Source of the DNA: Conoideocrella luteorostrata
Taxonomy: Eukaryota > Ascomycota > Sordariomycetes > Hypocreales > Clavicipitaceae
DNA: 47,587 nt
NCBI GenBank assembly: GCA_032433595.1
Contig: JASWJB010000332.1
Location: forward strand, 1 to 47,587
Direction: 5' to 3'
A program made the position numbers and the translations under genes. The notes beneath the pieces are model-generated. The model was not told the origin of the DNA, searched no databases, and was given only the letters and a program-made list of their open reading frames with translations. This document shows positions 1 through 10,996 of this stretch, in pieces (within the stretch, counting starts at the first letter, position 1; the number at the start of each line of letters is the position of its first letter).

Positions 1-1029
1 TTGAAAAAGACGAGGCAAGGGGGTGGGCATAGGATATTGCATGGTCCAGCGCAATGCGGTGTCAACAACGGCATCGAGGACAGACTCATCAAAAAGCCAG
101 TACTAGTATGTTCAAGTATAACTATTTGGTGCGATGCAAAAGATGTCCAGACGAGCCGGCATTGACTTCATTTGCCTTGGTATACCGACGCAGCTATTTA
201 TTTACGAAGGGGTCTCCAGAGCCGCCTCAGCTTTATGCACGTCACCTGTCGCGAACATGCCAAAACGCTTCCCCCTCCTGCGTCCCCTTTATTTAAAATT
301 CAACTGCCGCCGGCGCCCAAACGGCCACACTCACGGGGCATGATGCAGCCAAAGCGCTGTACAAACATGCGCGGAAACCGACGAGTTGCATGCAGAGCAT
401 ACCCAAAGTCTACTTATTTGTACCGAGGACGGAAGAGGGCTTCTATGTGCTGCAGTTGATAGTTGGAGTCACCGCTGAGCTTGGTGAAGCCGTTTCCGTC
501 CTGGCAATGAGTGGCAGGTGGCTCGAGAAAGGTGGCAGCGAGGTCGAATCACGCACCCCCTCCTGCCCACTCAACCACTCACTGCCCCTCCATGCCCGCC
601 AAACACTGGCAGACTGGGCGAGAGGGAAATTTGAGAGGATCCGCGAAACGGGCACGGTGGATTCCAGCGGGTCTGTTAACGCGGCGCGGCGCATTCGCCA
701 GACGGGCCGCAATCTCAGGAACACACCACACACTTGACACCACACACACCACACACACATGTCGCTGGCATGTACTGCGTACGGAGTAGTTAGTTCGCGT
801 CCAGCACGCATTCGACGTCCAGAGAGTAAAAATAAGAGTAAGCGTGCAAAATGAAACGCAAACCTATCTATGTATGAACATGGTTGCATGGCTAGACTTT
901 AGGTGGATACGAACGAGAATCCTGCAGTTTAGCTTCTCCGTATTCTGTCTGGTTCGATTAAACCAAAAATGGTCGTTTCCGACGTATGCATGCATGCCCG
1001 TGATATACGGACGACGGGGTAGCCCATAT

Positions 1030-1640
1030 CATGTATCATCAGTATTAATTCGGAGTAAGTAAACTACGTCCTATAAGGTGCGGAGTAAAGTACTCCGTAG
1101 TGCAGTTTTGATTAATTTGACCCCGAAATGATGGCCGGTTGGCGCCGAGAGCCCCCTATATTGAATGAAGAGCTGCCTTGGCAATTTGGCTGGCGCTCCC
1201 CAGGCAATTGACATCCTTCGTGTTGTCGAACTTCGGTTTGTATCGTCCCATCCACGTTTTTACAGCAGCATATACGGAGCACTTCATTATCTATTGATTT
1301 GATTGTTCCCGTGTATATACCCTTTGTCTTGCCTTGGCCGTCATGCCGTGAAACATAATGACCAGCCCATATTATCAGTAAGGCACGTGTAATACAGCTA
1401 ATGTCCCCCCGTACCTAAAAATCAGACTAGGGCGGGCCGAAAAAAACTCCCCCAGTCCCAAGATTGCAATTCGAGCCAAAACGTGGAAAAGAGAGGAAGA
1501 AGGGGCGTGTGGTTGAACGAGTCATCAAAAGGTTCTGAAGTACCTACTCCGTAATCTGCTGCTCTCGTGCCAGCTCTACGGAGTACTCCATACGGAGTAT
1601 CTACAGTAGGTACTAACTAGAATTCAGCTTTGTACGGAGT
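1030..1640. repeat. TACGGAGTA motif cluster
   Basis: Several copies of TACGGAGTA or its reverse complement TACTCCGTA lie here, for example near 1081-1099, 1548, 1577-1600 and 1632. At 1081-1097 two copies face each other, CGGAGTA-AAG-TACTCCG. The motif recurs in most non-coding parts of the window. Confidence 0.7.
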
Positions 1641-1657
1641 AACTGCCCAAGGCGTCG

Positions 1658-1736
1658 ACAAATCAGTTAACTAATCGAGACATCCAGGGCGGAGGCAGAG
1701 TGCGTGGAGTAGGCGCCGACGTCTCGATTAATTTGT
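1658..1736. repeat. Interrupted inverted repeat
   Basis: TAATCGAGAC at 1672-1681 is the exact reverse complement of GTCTCGATTA at 1721-1730. ACAAAT at 1658-1663 matches ATTTGT at 1731-1736. The left arm has an 8-nt insertion (1664-1671), so the structure is a 16-bp stem with one bulge and a 39-nt loop. It could be a decayed MITE or a chance hairpin. Confidence 0.5.
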
Positions 1737-2204
1737 AGGGGCGCGTGGCTGCCACAGTAGCGACCCTTGTTGCACAGGAAATAGCTGTGCAAACCCTTTT
1801 ACAATACGAAGCCACCATTTAACAAAACAAAAAAACAAGAGGCAGGGACCAACAAAAAAAAAACCCCTCATCCATCGCATGCCACCCCATCAGATGCCGC
1901 TCTCACCACACCGACACAGGAACCGTGACCTGAACCCGCTGCCGTGGCCCAACCAAGCGAGACATGCACACACGTCGCGCACGGGGCTGCATGTCAGCAT
2001 GTCGAACGCCCATGCCTCCCATCATCATCATCCACTGGGAAAACTAGGTCACACAGCGGCAGCCCAACACTCCAGACCGGATTTGTATATGCGTATTCCA
2101 CTTTGCCTCTCAGCCGATGACATCAGTTGTAATTTGAGAATTTGAGGGGACCTTGGTCCGTGGAGGCGCCTGCCTTTCAGGGGTCGCTGGCGTCGATGCA
2201 AGCA

Positions 2205-2310
2205 GGTACGGAGTTGGTTCTTGTGTACGGAGTACGGAGGAGTAGTTACTACATACTCCGTAACTAGTTATGGAGTAACTAGTTACAGAGTACGGAGTAC
2301 AAGACCGGGT
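2205..2310. repeat. Dense TACGGAGTA cluster
   Basis: This is one of the densest groups of the motif. It includes a tandem form with a 7-bp step (TACGGAGTACGGAG near 2226) and a 22-bp near-palindrome, ACTCCGTAACTAGTTATGGAGT, with one mismatched pair. A further AACTAGTTAC follows directly. Confidence 0.7.
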
Positions 2311-3115
2311 AGAAAGTTCGAGCCAGCCCAGTCTAGTCAGCTGTGTGGTCCTTGCGCAAACGCAAATCGTCCAGTCTGTCGTTACCTTTACCGCCGATTG
2401 GGGACTCGGGCATTTTCCCCAAACATATGAGGCAAACCAAGCTTTTTATTCGTCCGATGCGGGAACACACCAATAAGACTGCCTGCCTTAACAGTTCCAA
2501 GACTGGGTATGTAGATGGATTTGCTTGCCCCTTGCATTGCTGGCAAACGACTAGCCGCATGCATCCTCCACTGATTCCCAGTCATGGCTTACCAAGGCGG
2601 CATAATAAGTGTAAATATTGTTTTCGTGTCATATTGGATTCGATTATGGTAGCTTGAAAAATAGTAATATAACTTGGCCGAAATTGTCCCTCTATAATGA
2701 TACAATAAACGCTGCTAGTAATCTCATCGCATGGGGCCATAGTAGCTCCCATACCGTGCATACCTCGTCATGCTGTGGCGACGGGTATGTCTCTTTTTAT
2801 TATTGGTATCCCCGAATTCAAATGTATGCCTCCATGTAGTGGCCGGATGAGTGCCGCTCCACTGTTGAAAATATTTGTGCCATCTTGGCTTTTTATACGT
2901 CAAGAATTCGGCGTTGCTGCGGTTGTTTTCCGGCAACTCGATCATACACCCAAGGCGACCCTTCATCCAAGTCACGAATCCTATGTTGCCATCCAAAATG
3001 GGATAGGCTATGTCCCTTCCATAAATTGCCCTTTATCCCTAAAAAAAAAATACCAAGGTCGATTTTCGCATATTCTCTCCTTGCTGGGCTGCGTCACCTT
3101 TACCCAAAAGATAAA

Positions 3116-3145
3116 TAAAAATAAAAATAAAAATAAAAATAAAAA
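3116..3145. repeat. (TAAAAA)5 microsatellite
   Basis: Five uninterrupted copies of the hexamer TAAAAA lie about 160 bp downstream of the glycosyltransferase stop codon. Confidence 0.9.
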
Positions 3146-3307
3146 GGTAGGGCAGTAGGATTCGTAGGCAGCCCATGCTCGCATCGTCTGTCACTCTTTT
3201 CATGTGGTCTCATCGGGAAAAGCGATGTTGACAGTCGGTTATCCGAGAATTGTGTGTTGTTTCCAGACCCCGCCATGTAAACTCCACACCCTGTCATGAC
3301 GAATGCT

Positions 3308-4870
3308 TCAACGGCCCCAGGTGTCTTTGACAGGCCATTTAAATGACTTATCGCAGTCTTTTTGCTTCTCGATCCACTGCTTGATCTTTTTAGTGTTCCA
3401 TCCGCTCATGTATCGTTTGGAGTCGTCGTCACCCTTCTTCGTAGGCTTGCCATGCTTGAACTTGTGGGCCATGCCGCAAATGTTGTTCTGGAAACGAAAC
3501 TGGAAGCAGTTTTCCAGGCTAAGACAAGCTGTCTTGCAGTCGTCAAAACTCTTGTACGCCTCGGCTTCTTCATTTGACAAACCGTCCTTCTTGGCTCGGT
3601 TCACTTCCCACTCCTCATATTGCGCAATTGACGTGTTCAGGTAGTACACATCTTCGCTCAGATTGTCCCAGTCCGGTCGTGCGTCTATCAAGTGGGGGGA
3701 CATGAACCTGTGATACAAGTCCTTGATCCGCAAAGGCTTGGAAAATTTGCGCTCTCGTTCGAATGCGTACAGATCGGAAATTTCCTCAGCCACAGCGTGA
3801 TGCATGGTGACAATGGGATGACACCATTCGTCTTCGGCGTATGGCAGAGTATGTGGCTTCTCGCCATTGATAACAGGCCACTGCGATACGTTAGCTACCC
3901 TGCACCGTCAAGAGAGCGGAGCTGGTGTGGCTGAGATGATGATGCTTACCGCATTGACAACTTCGATGCCTGTCTCATCCTTGAGAGCCTGGGACCACAT
4001 GGCGTCACCACAGCAAACATGCTGAACCGGTTCGTCATACTTATTTGCGACGCCGGTTTTGCCATAGAACATGGCATGCATGGCAGCCTTGGAGACGAGA
4101 TATCCGCTTCCGCCGTGACCAAACGGCAGCGAGCCCAAGTAGGCGACGCTTCCGATGTAATGAGGCTTGTTGGGGTCTAATTCCTTCAGCCACTCCACCA
4201 AGTTTGGAAAAGCGACGTAGGTGTCGGCGTCGATAAATAGATACCAGTCGTAGTCGGGTCGCATATGATAAGCCTTCTCTGCCATATGGATGTTCTTGTA
4301 TTTGTCCAGATCCCATCCCTGCTTGGCAGTATCATGGTTCTTGTTGCATTGCTCTTGGTCGATGGGGCATTTCTTCTGTCGATGATACAAATCGAAGTCT
4401 TTGTTCGTCTGCTTGACCTCGTTCAGAACGGTGTCGAGGCTGTCGTGAATAGTGTAGCCACCAATCTTTTGAGCCATGTCGCTGAAGACGAGAAAGTCTG
4501 GTAGACACTTGAGGTTGGTCATCAGCTGAGTGGGAATCTTCGAGTAGGCTTCGGAGGCGCCAGTCTTCATGACCGTCAATACGCTGGATGTATTGGGGAA
4601 ATTGGCGCACTCGTCACTGAGCGTAGCGGACTGAGAGCTGGATGGGACATGCTGACTGCCGGAGTGAGTTTTGTCGTTGGTGGTGTTCCCGCTGGCCTCA
4701 TTGTTTCCAAAGCTAGGCAACTTCTTACGCAGGCCTGAAACGTCACAATAGCTTCCATCCTCACAGAATTTCCCCATGTTTCTCGCTGTAAGCAACAAAA
4801 CTCCCATAAACGAGAAAATGACAAAAAGTAGGAGGAGTGTCCTCCTCGGAAAAATTCTTGGCGGTGACAT
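3308..4870 (-). CDS. GT31 family glycosyltransferase, type II membrane protein
   Basis: Predicted 497-aa Golgi-type glycosyltransferase of the Fringe/beta-1,3-galactosyltransferase superfamily (CAZy GT31). Exons are 4870-3950 and 3880-3308. The 69-nt intron has GTAAGC, branch site GCTAAC and CAG, and it keeps phase 0. A single transmembrane helix lies at about residues 10-29, followed by a Ser/Thr/Asn-rich stem. The metal-binding DxD is the DAD in YLFIDADTYV at about 214-216. HGGSGY (about 252-257) and CCGDAMW (about 286-292) fit the acceptor side. A Cys cluster at about 422-442 resembles a PAN/apple segment. I chose the ATG at 4870 because it places the helix at the N terminus. ATGs at 4927 and 5065 are possible, but the extra residues mostly come from a translated pyrimidine tract. 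Donor and acceptor sugars cannot be read from the sequence. Confidence 0.88.
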
Positions 4871-4981
4871 CTTGCCGATTATAGGTAATAAAGGCGAGGA
4901 GGGTTTCTCCAAAATACCGACCATCATCGAGATTGGCCGAGACTTGTAGTTGGTGCCCGACAATTCGAGCGTCGAGAGAGC

Positions 4982-5018
4982 AAAGAGAAAGAAAGAAAGA
5001 AAAGAAAGAAAAGAAAGC
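4982..5018. repeat. Polypurine tract upstream of GT31
   Basis: A GAAA/GAAAA-rich run; on the coding (minus) strand it is a CTTT-type polypyrimidine tract about 110-150 nt upstream of the chosen GT31 start. Such CT tracts are common in fungal promoters and leaders. Confidence 0.6.
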
Positions 5019-5497
5019 AAAAACAGCAAAAGTAACAGCGAGGCGACAGAAATTAGGATGAGCAAATGCGAGGCGATATTTCAAGTCCAAAAGCACGCGA
5101 CGCTATGGTACTGTCGTGTCAGCGGCGCCTGTGGATTGTGTGTTCAGGAGAAGCGCGAGCACGTTGTGCCGGATCCGGAACTGACAGCAGCCAACAGAAG
5201 CGAATGCCGGAGATGGCCAGATAGGGGCCGATCGCCTATTTACGCGGTTCTCGAATGCGTCAGCAACTTGCGACTGGCCATGCAAGTGTGTGATGAACCA
5301 GATTCGAATGAGGTGAGCAAATGAAGGATACGGAGACGGATGCAGAGGGAAGCGAGCGCTGAAGAAGGGTGATGAGAAGCGAAGGAGAAGCAAGCATCAG
5401 CGCTGCGAGTGTCGCTTGCACCCAACCAGAAAGTCACCAGTGTGGAACCTGGCGAACTTTGACCCCGTTGCGGCATATGCTGCATGTGGGCAGGCTG

Positions 5498-5523
5498 TAC
5501 GGAGTAACTACTAGTACTCCGTA
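5498..5523. repeat. TACGGAGTA perfect inverted repeat
   Basis: TACGGAGTA (5498-5506) and TACTCCGTA (5515-5523) form perfect 9-bp arms around an 8-nt spacer. This shows the head-to-head form of the dispersed motif. Confidence 0.85.
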
Positions 5524-7308
5524 TTGTCGCTTTGGATTCGTCCACCATGCTGTGCAATAGGGAGTAACAATGACCAGCTGAAATCCGCACCTACGGCTAT
5601 AATTCACAAATTGACCCACTCTACCACCCATTCTCCACGTAGTACGTAGTACGGGGTACTCCGTACACCACCAGCAATTCATTCTATCGATAGTGCTTAC
5701 TTTTACATGCGGAGGCTGGTGCTGGCTGGCTGTTCCTCACATCCTTAGCGTGGACGACACGAAGGGTCGACATGCCGATAAGGGTCTTCATCCAACCTCG
5801 AGGGTGGTTGCAATGGCATATCGTAACGCACGAGTGGTTGGTATGTGTCGTGTCGTGTCGAGCCGCACACATCTGATATTTCAGCTCAGACCGCTACTGA
5901 CCAATAGCTAGTTATAGTACTCCGTAGTAAAACAAAAATAAACAGCGCCAAGATATGCATGTCGCGGACTAGAACAGCCCCCAGTTCTGCCTGTTTCTAA
6001 GACTTATTCTGGGGTACTTCCCACATTTTGCAAGACGGCCGATGTGGCAGCATGGACACCAACCCGAACGCTGGTTGCCCTTGAGCCAGCCAGCCAGTGA
6101 GTGAGTGAAGTATTGGGCTCGACGCCGTATTTAGGGAGGGACAGTCACAAACTGGCTAAAACCAGACTTTATCGCCCAGCCACTTGGGGCTCTTGATGTC
6201 TCCAGCCCGTCTGTCCCTGATGGGTGGTTAATGAGCCTCACGCGCCTCTGTCCTTTCCAACTCGCTGTCAGCACCGCCAGCTTCGATGCACCCTGAATTC
6301 GGTGCTGGGCACCCATTCATTGACTGCGCCCGGGTCAAAAAATAATGGGAAACGGTCTAGTGCTGCTTCAGGCGCTGAAGGCTTCCGGAAACCCTTTGTT
6401 TGCCTCCTTCATTCCATAGAGCTTAGTTACGAGCTCCGAGACGTATGGAGAACTGCTTCCCATTCCATGTCGTCATGAGGCAGCCATACAAAGTTCATAA
6501 AGGAGTAGTTGACAATTTCATCAAAAAAAAACTATTGGTACTACGGAGAAATCTATACTCCGCATAGAGCAGACAATTGCCAACTACCACGTATTAGTAT
6601 CTTCAAGCTGCCTCTCAGCATGTCAAAAGCCAAGACAAAGCCAGCCCAGTTTCAATGTCGGCCCGCTCTGCCTGCACCAGCCAACCAGCCCCAACATCGG
6701 ACGAAATAACTACACAAAGCATTACTAGAGGCTCACTGTAGGCCCGGCTCAGTGCTTCGCACTCAGTGCTGCTCAACGCCGCTCAGCAGTCTTCAGTGGA
6801 AATCACGCGCCGTTGCGGACTTCAAAGTCAGTCGTCAACCTTCCCCGTCCTGATAGCTATGATATCATCAATATCAGATCCCGACTTCTCTTTTAATTGT
6901 TTGGCAATGAAGATGCGTCTCCGGACCGCGCTATTCTCGCATTCCCAAAATCGGTGGCCCATGTCGAATGCCAATCCCAAAAGTACTCCATGTCGCCACC
7001 TGGCTACCGCGGAGGGGTAATCAATCCCCTTACCCAAATAATGCCATGGGGATTAGACAAGGGGTCTTGCAAGGGTCTGGCATCAACGGATTACGATGCC
7101 TCTACTTCCTGCTGTGGACCGCCCAGAAATCTTTCAGGGTGTCTTCCGACACTTGCCTACTGACGATCATAACCGGCTGCTCCAGAGACAACGCAACTAA
7201 CAGTGTCGAGCGATCGCTCAATGCGCTCAGTGCGCCTTGTGACTCCAGGCCTGAATCATGTTTTTCATGCAATTGAGGCTTGAACCTGGCACTTGGTCGA
7301 TGACAGCC

Positions 7309-8692
7309 TCAGAGTTCGTCCCTAGCTTCTTCTGTGCCGAGTGAGCCTGGAGACTTGTCTTGTCCCGTCCATGAGGGGATTTTCCCTCGCGAAATCGCCG
7401 TGATAAACGTTTCAATATCCTCGGCGTTAATGGGGCCACTGGAGCCTCTGAACGGGAAGACTTGGCCGTTCCGTGTGTTTTCAACGACGAGACCTTTGTC
7501 CGATTTCAGACCCATTGCACGCGGCATGTCCTGGTACTCGGTAACGTCAACCGTGACAAATGTAAGATATTCTTGGTAAGTCTTTGCAAGCGGCCTCATT
7601 TTTTCAACGTATAAATCCCGATCGGACTTGTCATTTGTGAAATAATGAACCAATGACTTTCCTGTCTATTTGAAATTAGTCCATGTTAAGTTCTAGTATT
7701 TGATATGAGGACAAGCATTACGAGGAACCAAGACATGTTTGCGGCGTAGGACGGACCTGTGTGTGCTTGGCCTCTGACTTTCGCGTCAGAGGGGGAATCA
7801 AAGGCTCAGTGCAGGTCTCGACGAATCTGTCTATTGCCCCTATGCGGGTCAAACTCGTCTCGACATATTGCAAGCCGTCAATGTTGTTGAAACACCGTAT
7901 GGAGTTTGCTTCTTGCCCTTGGTCCCCCAGGTAGCCAAACGTGTAGCGATCGCGATATACTTCAGCAATTGCAGTAAATCGATCTGACAACGCGTCGTTA
8001 CTGTGCTGAAAGTGTGCAACGAAGACAAAGTCATCACCGGTCGAGAAGGGGGTTAGTTCCGAGCCGCTCAGCCTAGTAACCGCAGGCTGTTGTCTTCTTC
8101 TGAAGAAAGACGCGATTCTGCATCAAATCAGAACTTGCCCTGTAGCGGATCAAGGTTCAGAGAGCCAGACACTTACGATGCAGCAGTTCGGGGCCCTCGA
8201 TATCGAGCCATGGTTTGCTCTCCATGATACAACCGAACTGCAGGGAAAGAAGCCACGTCCATCATCGAGCACAGGTCCGGTGCAGCGGTGCAGTCGATGG
8301 ACGTAGCAGTCGAGAAGTTATTTTGGAGTGCAGTCCATTCTGGTAATAGAGCTTTGCTTGCCTCACTTACCGCCGTCAGTTATTCTCTCTTACAAGCAAA
8401 GGCATCTTAACTAGACCAGTGACTTACTGGTCGGACTGCGGCATTGAGTTGCGTTTTGTCAGCGTTAAGAAGCAGCGCGTTTGTAAGACTGGTACTCACC
8501 GCAACGACTGCGTAACTCCTAGTTAGCATATTGAGCTCGGCTCTATTCTCGTTTCTTCAGGGACTCACAGGCAACTAGAGTATAGCGGTTCCGCGCCAAA
8601 GCCAAGTGCAGCCCTTCCGGCGTAGTATGATTCCAAGCGACTGCGTGGCCGGCAAAGACGCCAATGGCGACAGTAAGGCGTAGAAATATCAT
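7309..8692 (-). CDS. Redox-inactive PDI-like protein with RDEL tail
   Basis: Predicted 348-aa ER-lumen protein with thioredoxin folds. Exons: 8692-8569, 8507-8500, 8435-8428, 8365-8177, 8117-7757 and 7665-7309. The N terminus (MIFLRLTVAIGVFAGHAVA) is a signal peptide. The first domain aligns without gaps to the canonical PDI stretch FFAPWCGHCKALAPEY, but here reads FVASDHEASKALLPEW. CGHC is therefore HEAS (residues 47-50) and no CxxC occurs elsewhere. A second domain begins near DDFVFVAHF, and a third runs from GKSLVHYFTND. The protein ends in RDEL, a KDEL/HDEL-type retrieval signal. It is shorter than standard PDI (about 500 aa) and lacks the last catalytic domain. Introns are 59-64 nt except the last (91 nt). 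Exons 2 and 3 are only 8 nt each, and intron 3 ends in AAG, so this part is the least certain. The gene is divergent from a prolyl 4-hydroxylase. Confidence 0.82.
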
Positions 8693-9073
8693 CGTCTGTT
8701 GGTACAATCAGGTTGTCGCGTGACGACAAGATTGCTGTATTCCTGTCCTATGGAATCTCCTTGCCAGGAATGTAAGGAAAAGACTTGCATAATAGATTGG
8801 AACAGTTTACAAGTAATGCGACTTTCAATTCTGTGACATGACGCTCGTGGCAGGGGCAGCGATGACGCCGGGATGGCACAACACGAGATGAGCCACTGTT
8901 TCGAGTTGCCCCATACGCTTCAGGTTACAAGTAGTTAACACGGACCTAAGAAAGGCGTCGCTCAATAGCTCAATCTCGTTCAACTTGAACGCAAACCCGT
9001 TTTCCGTTCATTTTGGAACAAGGACGGCACAACAAAAAAGAGGAAGGAGAAGAGTCGGTAGAATCTCGCCGTC
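8693..9073. promoter_or_regulatory. Shared divergent promoter, PDI-like / prolyl 4-hydroxylase
   Basis: The two start codons are 381 bp apart and point away from each other, so one intergenic stretch must hold both promoters. A small inverted repeat, TTGTCG-N5-CGACAA (8713-8729), lies about 20 bp from the PDI-like start. The last 60 bp before the hydroxylase ATG are purine-rich. I see no element I can name with confidence. Confidence 0.6.
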
Positions 9074-9901
9074 ATGTTCTCTTGGTCAGGGCAAGCACGC
9101 TCTTTCGCGATACTTGCAGTGGCATTTGTCGTCGCTGCGCAAATGCAGTCACCAATCTCCGAGGCATACAGCTGCACGCACCCGCCATATAAAGTTCGCA
9201 TCGTCAGCAAGTCTCCGCTGGTTGTATACCTCGAGGACTTCTTAACACCTGGTGAACAGGTGCACCTCCTAGATCTGGCGTGAGCTGTCCAATTCCCGCT
9301 CAAGCATCACTGACTTACACGATTCAGACGAGGCCAATTCAAGCACTCCGCTATCCTCGACTCGTCAGGCACAGCAGCCATTCATTCCGTCCGCACCTCA
9401 CAGTCAACATCCGTCGAACGGTCACCGGTTGTGCGCTGTATTGAGCAGCGAGCCCTCGACTTCCAAGGCTTTGACACCCCCTCCACGCACCTCGAACCCA
9501 TCCAACTTGTTAAGTACGCCGCAACTGAGAGGTACCACTTCCACACGGACTGGTTCACGGATGATGCGTACACGACTGTGGCGATGGGCGGCAATCGCGC
9601 AACTTCAATATTTGGGTACGTCAAGGCCGAGAATGTGACGGGTGGAGGCACGAATTTCCCAATGCTGGAAACACCGACAGATGAGAGGTGGTGTGAGTTT
9701 ATTGATTGCGATGAGGAGTACGAGAGAGGGGTCACCTTCCGGCCAGTGGAGGGGAATGCAGTATACTGGGAGAATATGATTGGGGGAAGAGGTGATCCAA
9801 GGGTGCTGCATGCCGGCTTGCCGGTTGCGAATGGTGAGAAAGTCGGGATGAATATCTGGACGAGGGAAGGACCTTTGCCAGGTGATGTGAGGGGTGAATA
9901 A
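9074..9901 (+). CDS. Prolyl 4-hydroxylase, 2-oxoglutarate/Fe(II) dioxygenase
   Basis: Predicted 259-aa enzyme that would hydroxylate peptidyl proline using 2-oxoglutarate, O2, Fe(II) and ascorbate. Exons 9074-9279 and 9328-9901 flank a 48-nt intron (GTGAGC, ACTGAC, CAG). Residues about 11-30 form a signal peptide or signal anchor, placing the enzyme in the secretory pathway. The iron ligands are H141 and D143 (YHFHTDW) and H230 (VLHAGLPV). K240 lies exactly ten residues after the distal His, the spacing of the 2-oxoglutarate-binding Lys in collagen prolyl 4-hydroxylase alpha subunits. GMNIWTR follows, as in the family. It is a catalytic domain only, without the peptide-binding and dimerisation domains of animal alpha subunits. 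It has no HDEL-type tail, unlike its divergent PDI-like neighbour. The substrate is unknown. Confidence 0.93.
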
Positions 9902-10900
9902 CACACACTCTACATGTTGTTTATGGTTCTCATGAGCATTGGTGTCTGGGGCGTTAAATCCGGAGATTGGTGCTGGCTTACACGGTACTGCACTGTCCAG
10001 CAAGGGACTGAGTGCTCATGGCGAATATGCCCGATGTATATATAGCATGACTGATATGACCGAAACATGAAGCGTATTCATCTAGGATTTCAATGATCTA
10101 GAAGGCTTGCTATAGTACTTGAGAGTGGAATATTTTGTATATTGGCAGGTGTGACTGTGTTCTTCGATTTAGTATATTAGAGCATCACACTTCTCGTTGC
10201 CTGAGCTAGCTTAGTTGGCACCTCATGTGAACGAACGGCAACGCATCGGCCCCGAGATGAACCCGGTGTGAGCACACTACAACGTACTAGGGCTTTGCAA
10301 TATATCCCTTATGTGGCTTTTCCCTTGGTAAATTAAAATAGTGGTACTGGTAATTGTGTAATACTATCTAGCTAGGGGATAATAGTAATAATATTAGAGC
10401 ATCGAGGCCAGCGACGAAGTGAAATGAGTCCCACACCGTCACAACTTTGCTTTAAAAGGGATACATAGAGAGGAAAAAAAAAAGAGCGTGAGATTCTGCA
10501 TTACACGTATGAAACAACTTCATTAATTTTAAAGAAAAGGTATTTAGGCATATCACCAAATCGTCTGTTTCCGCTCCCACCCTATACTTCACCAATATTT
10601 AACCACGTGACAGCGCGTGCTCACCATGTACCCACGCGAAGCTACGTACCCCCCATATTCCCCGAAGCGCAGATTGGCCGGGCGCAAAAGAAGCATCCAA
10701 ATGGTGGTGTGGTCTAGAGTCCATTACCAGCCCGGAGCGAATACTTTGCGTGTGGGAATCCCGGTACCGCAATACAACGCACGGAGTACGACATGGTAGC
10801 ATTGCCGTCCAAGGTCGTAGCTTGAACACACCATCCCCCCCGTCCCTTCCATCCCCTCCAATCCCCGGTGTATTGATACCCGCGTGGTGGTAGTGGCGGT
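9902..10900. other. Intergenic region
   Basis: No coding frame supported. From about 10060 to 10580 it is visibly AT-rich. A CACGTG site lies at 10604-10609, and a TACGGAGTA-type copy lies near 10779. Confidence 0.5.
10604..10609. promoter_or_regulatory. CACGTG E-box
   Basis: ACCACGTGAC is a Cbf1/bHLH-type core. It lies about 390 bp upstream of the candidate upstream exon of APC10 (ATG 10997), where a promoter would be expected if transcription starts that far upstream. Binding is inferred from the core only. Confidence 0.35.
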
Positions 10901-10996
10901 TTGACGTACCAGTATGAGTGTGGGAGTACCATTAATGCTGATGCCAGAGTAAAACTAAAAATTAAATTGGGGGGGAAAAAACCCGATAGAAAAATC

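Larger units (their letters stand above)
1..3307. other. Gene-free intergenic region
   Basis: I see no open frame with coding character or recognisable protein similarity on either strand. The region holds A-rich and AC-rich low-complexity tracts, a (TAAAAA)5 microsatellite at 3116-3145, an interrupted inverted repeat at 1658-1736, and two clusters of the TACGGAGTA motif (about 1030-1640 and 2205-2310). I found no tRNA-like B box. Confidence 0.6.
4871..7308. other. Intergenic region without supported genes
   Basis: Upstream of GT31 and downstream of the PDI-like gene. It contains motif inverted repeats at 5498-5523 and about 5640-5665, and more copies near 5916 and 6540. Short open frames exist (for example minus strand 6828-7037) but none has a supported start, splice pattern or family. 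Confidence 0.5.

Noticed and set aside
3908..5065. Longer GT31 N terminus starting at 5065
   Set aside because: The added residues come mostly from a CTTT-type tract and would create a second hydrophobic Leu/Phe run ahead of the real membrane helix. The ATG at 4870 gives standard type II topology.
6828..7308. Open frames on the minus strand just downstream of the PDI-like stop
   Set aside because: The frame stays open for about 67 codons after TGA and another open frame covers 6828-7037, but stops and frame shifts separate them, no consistent splice model was found and no family is recognisable. A decayed gene piece is possible but unsupported.
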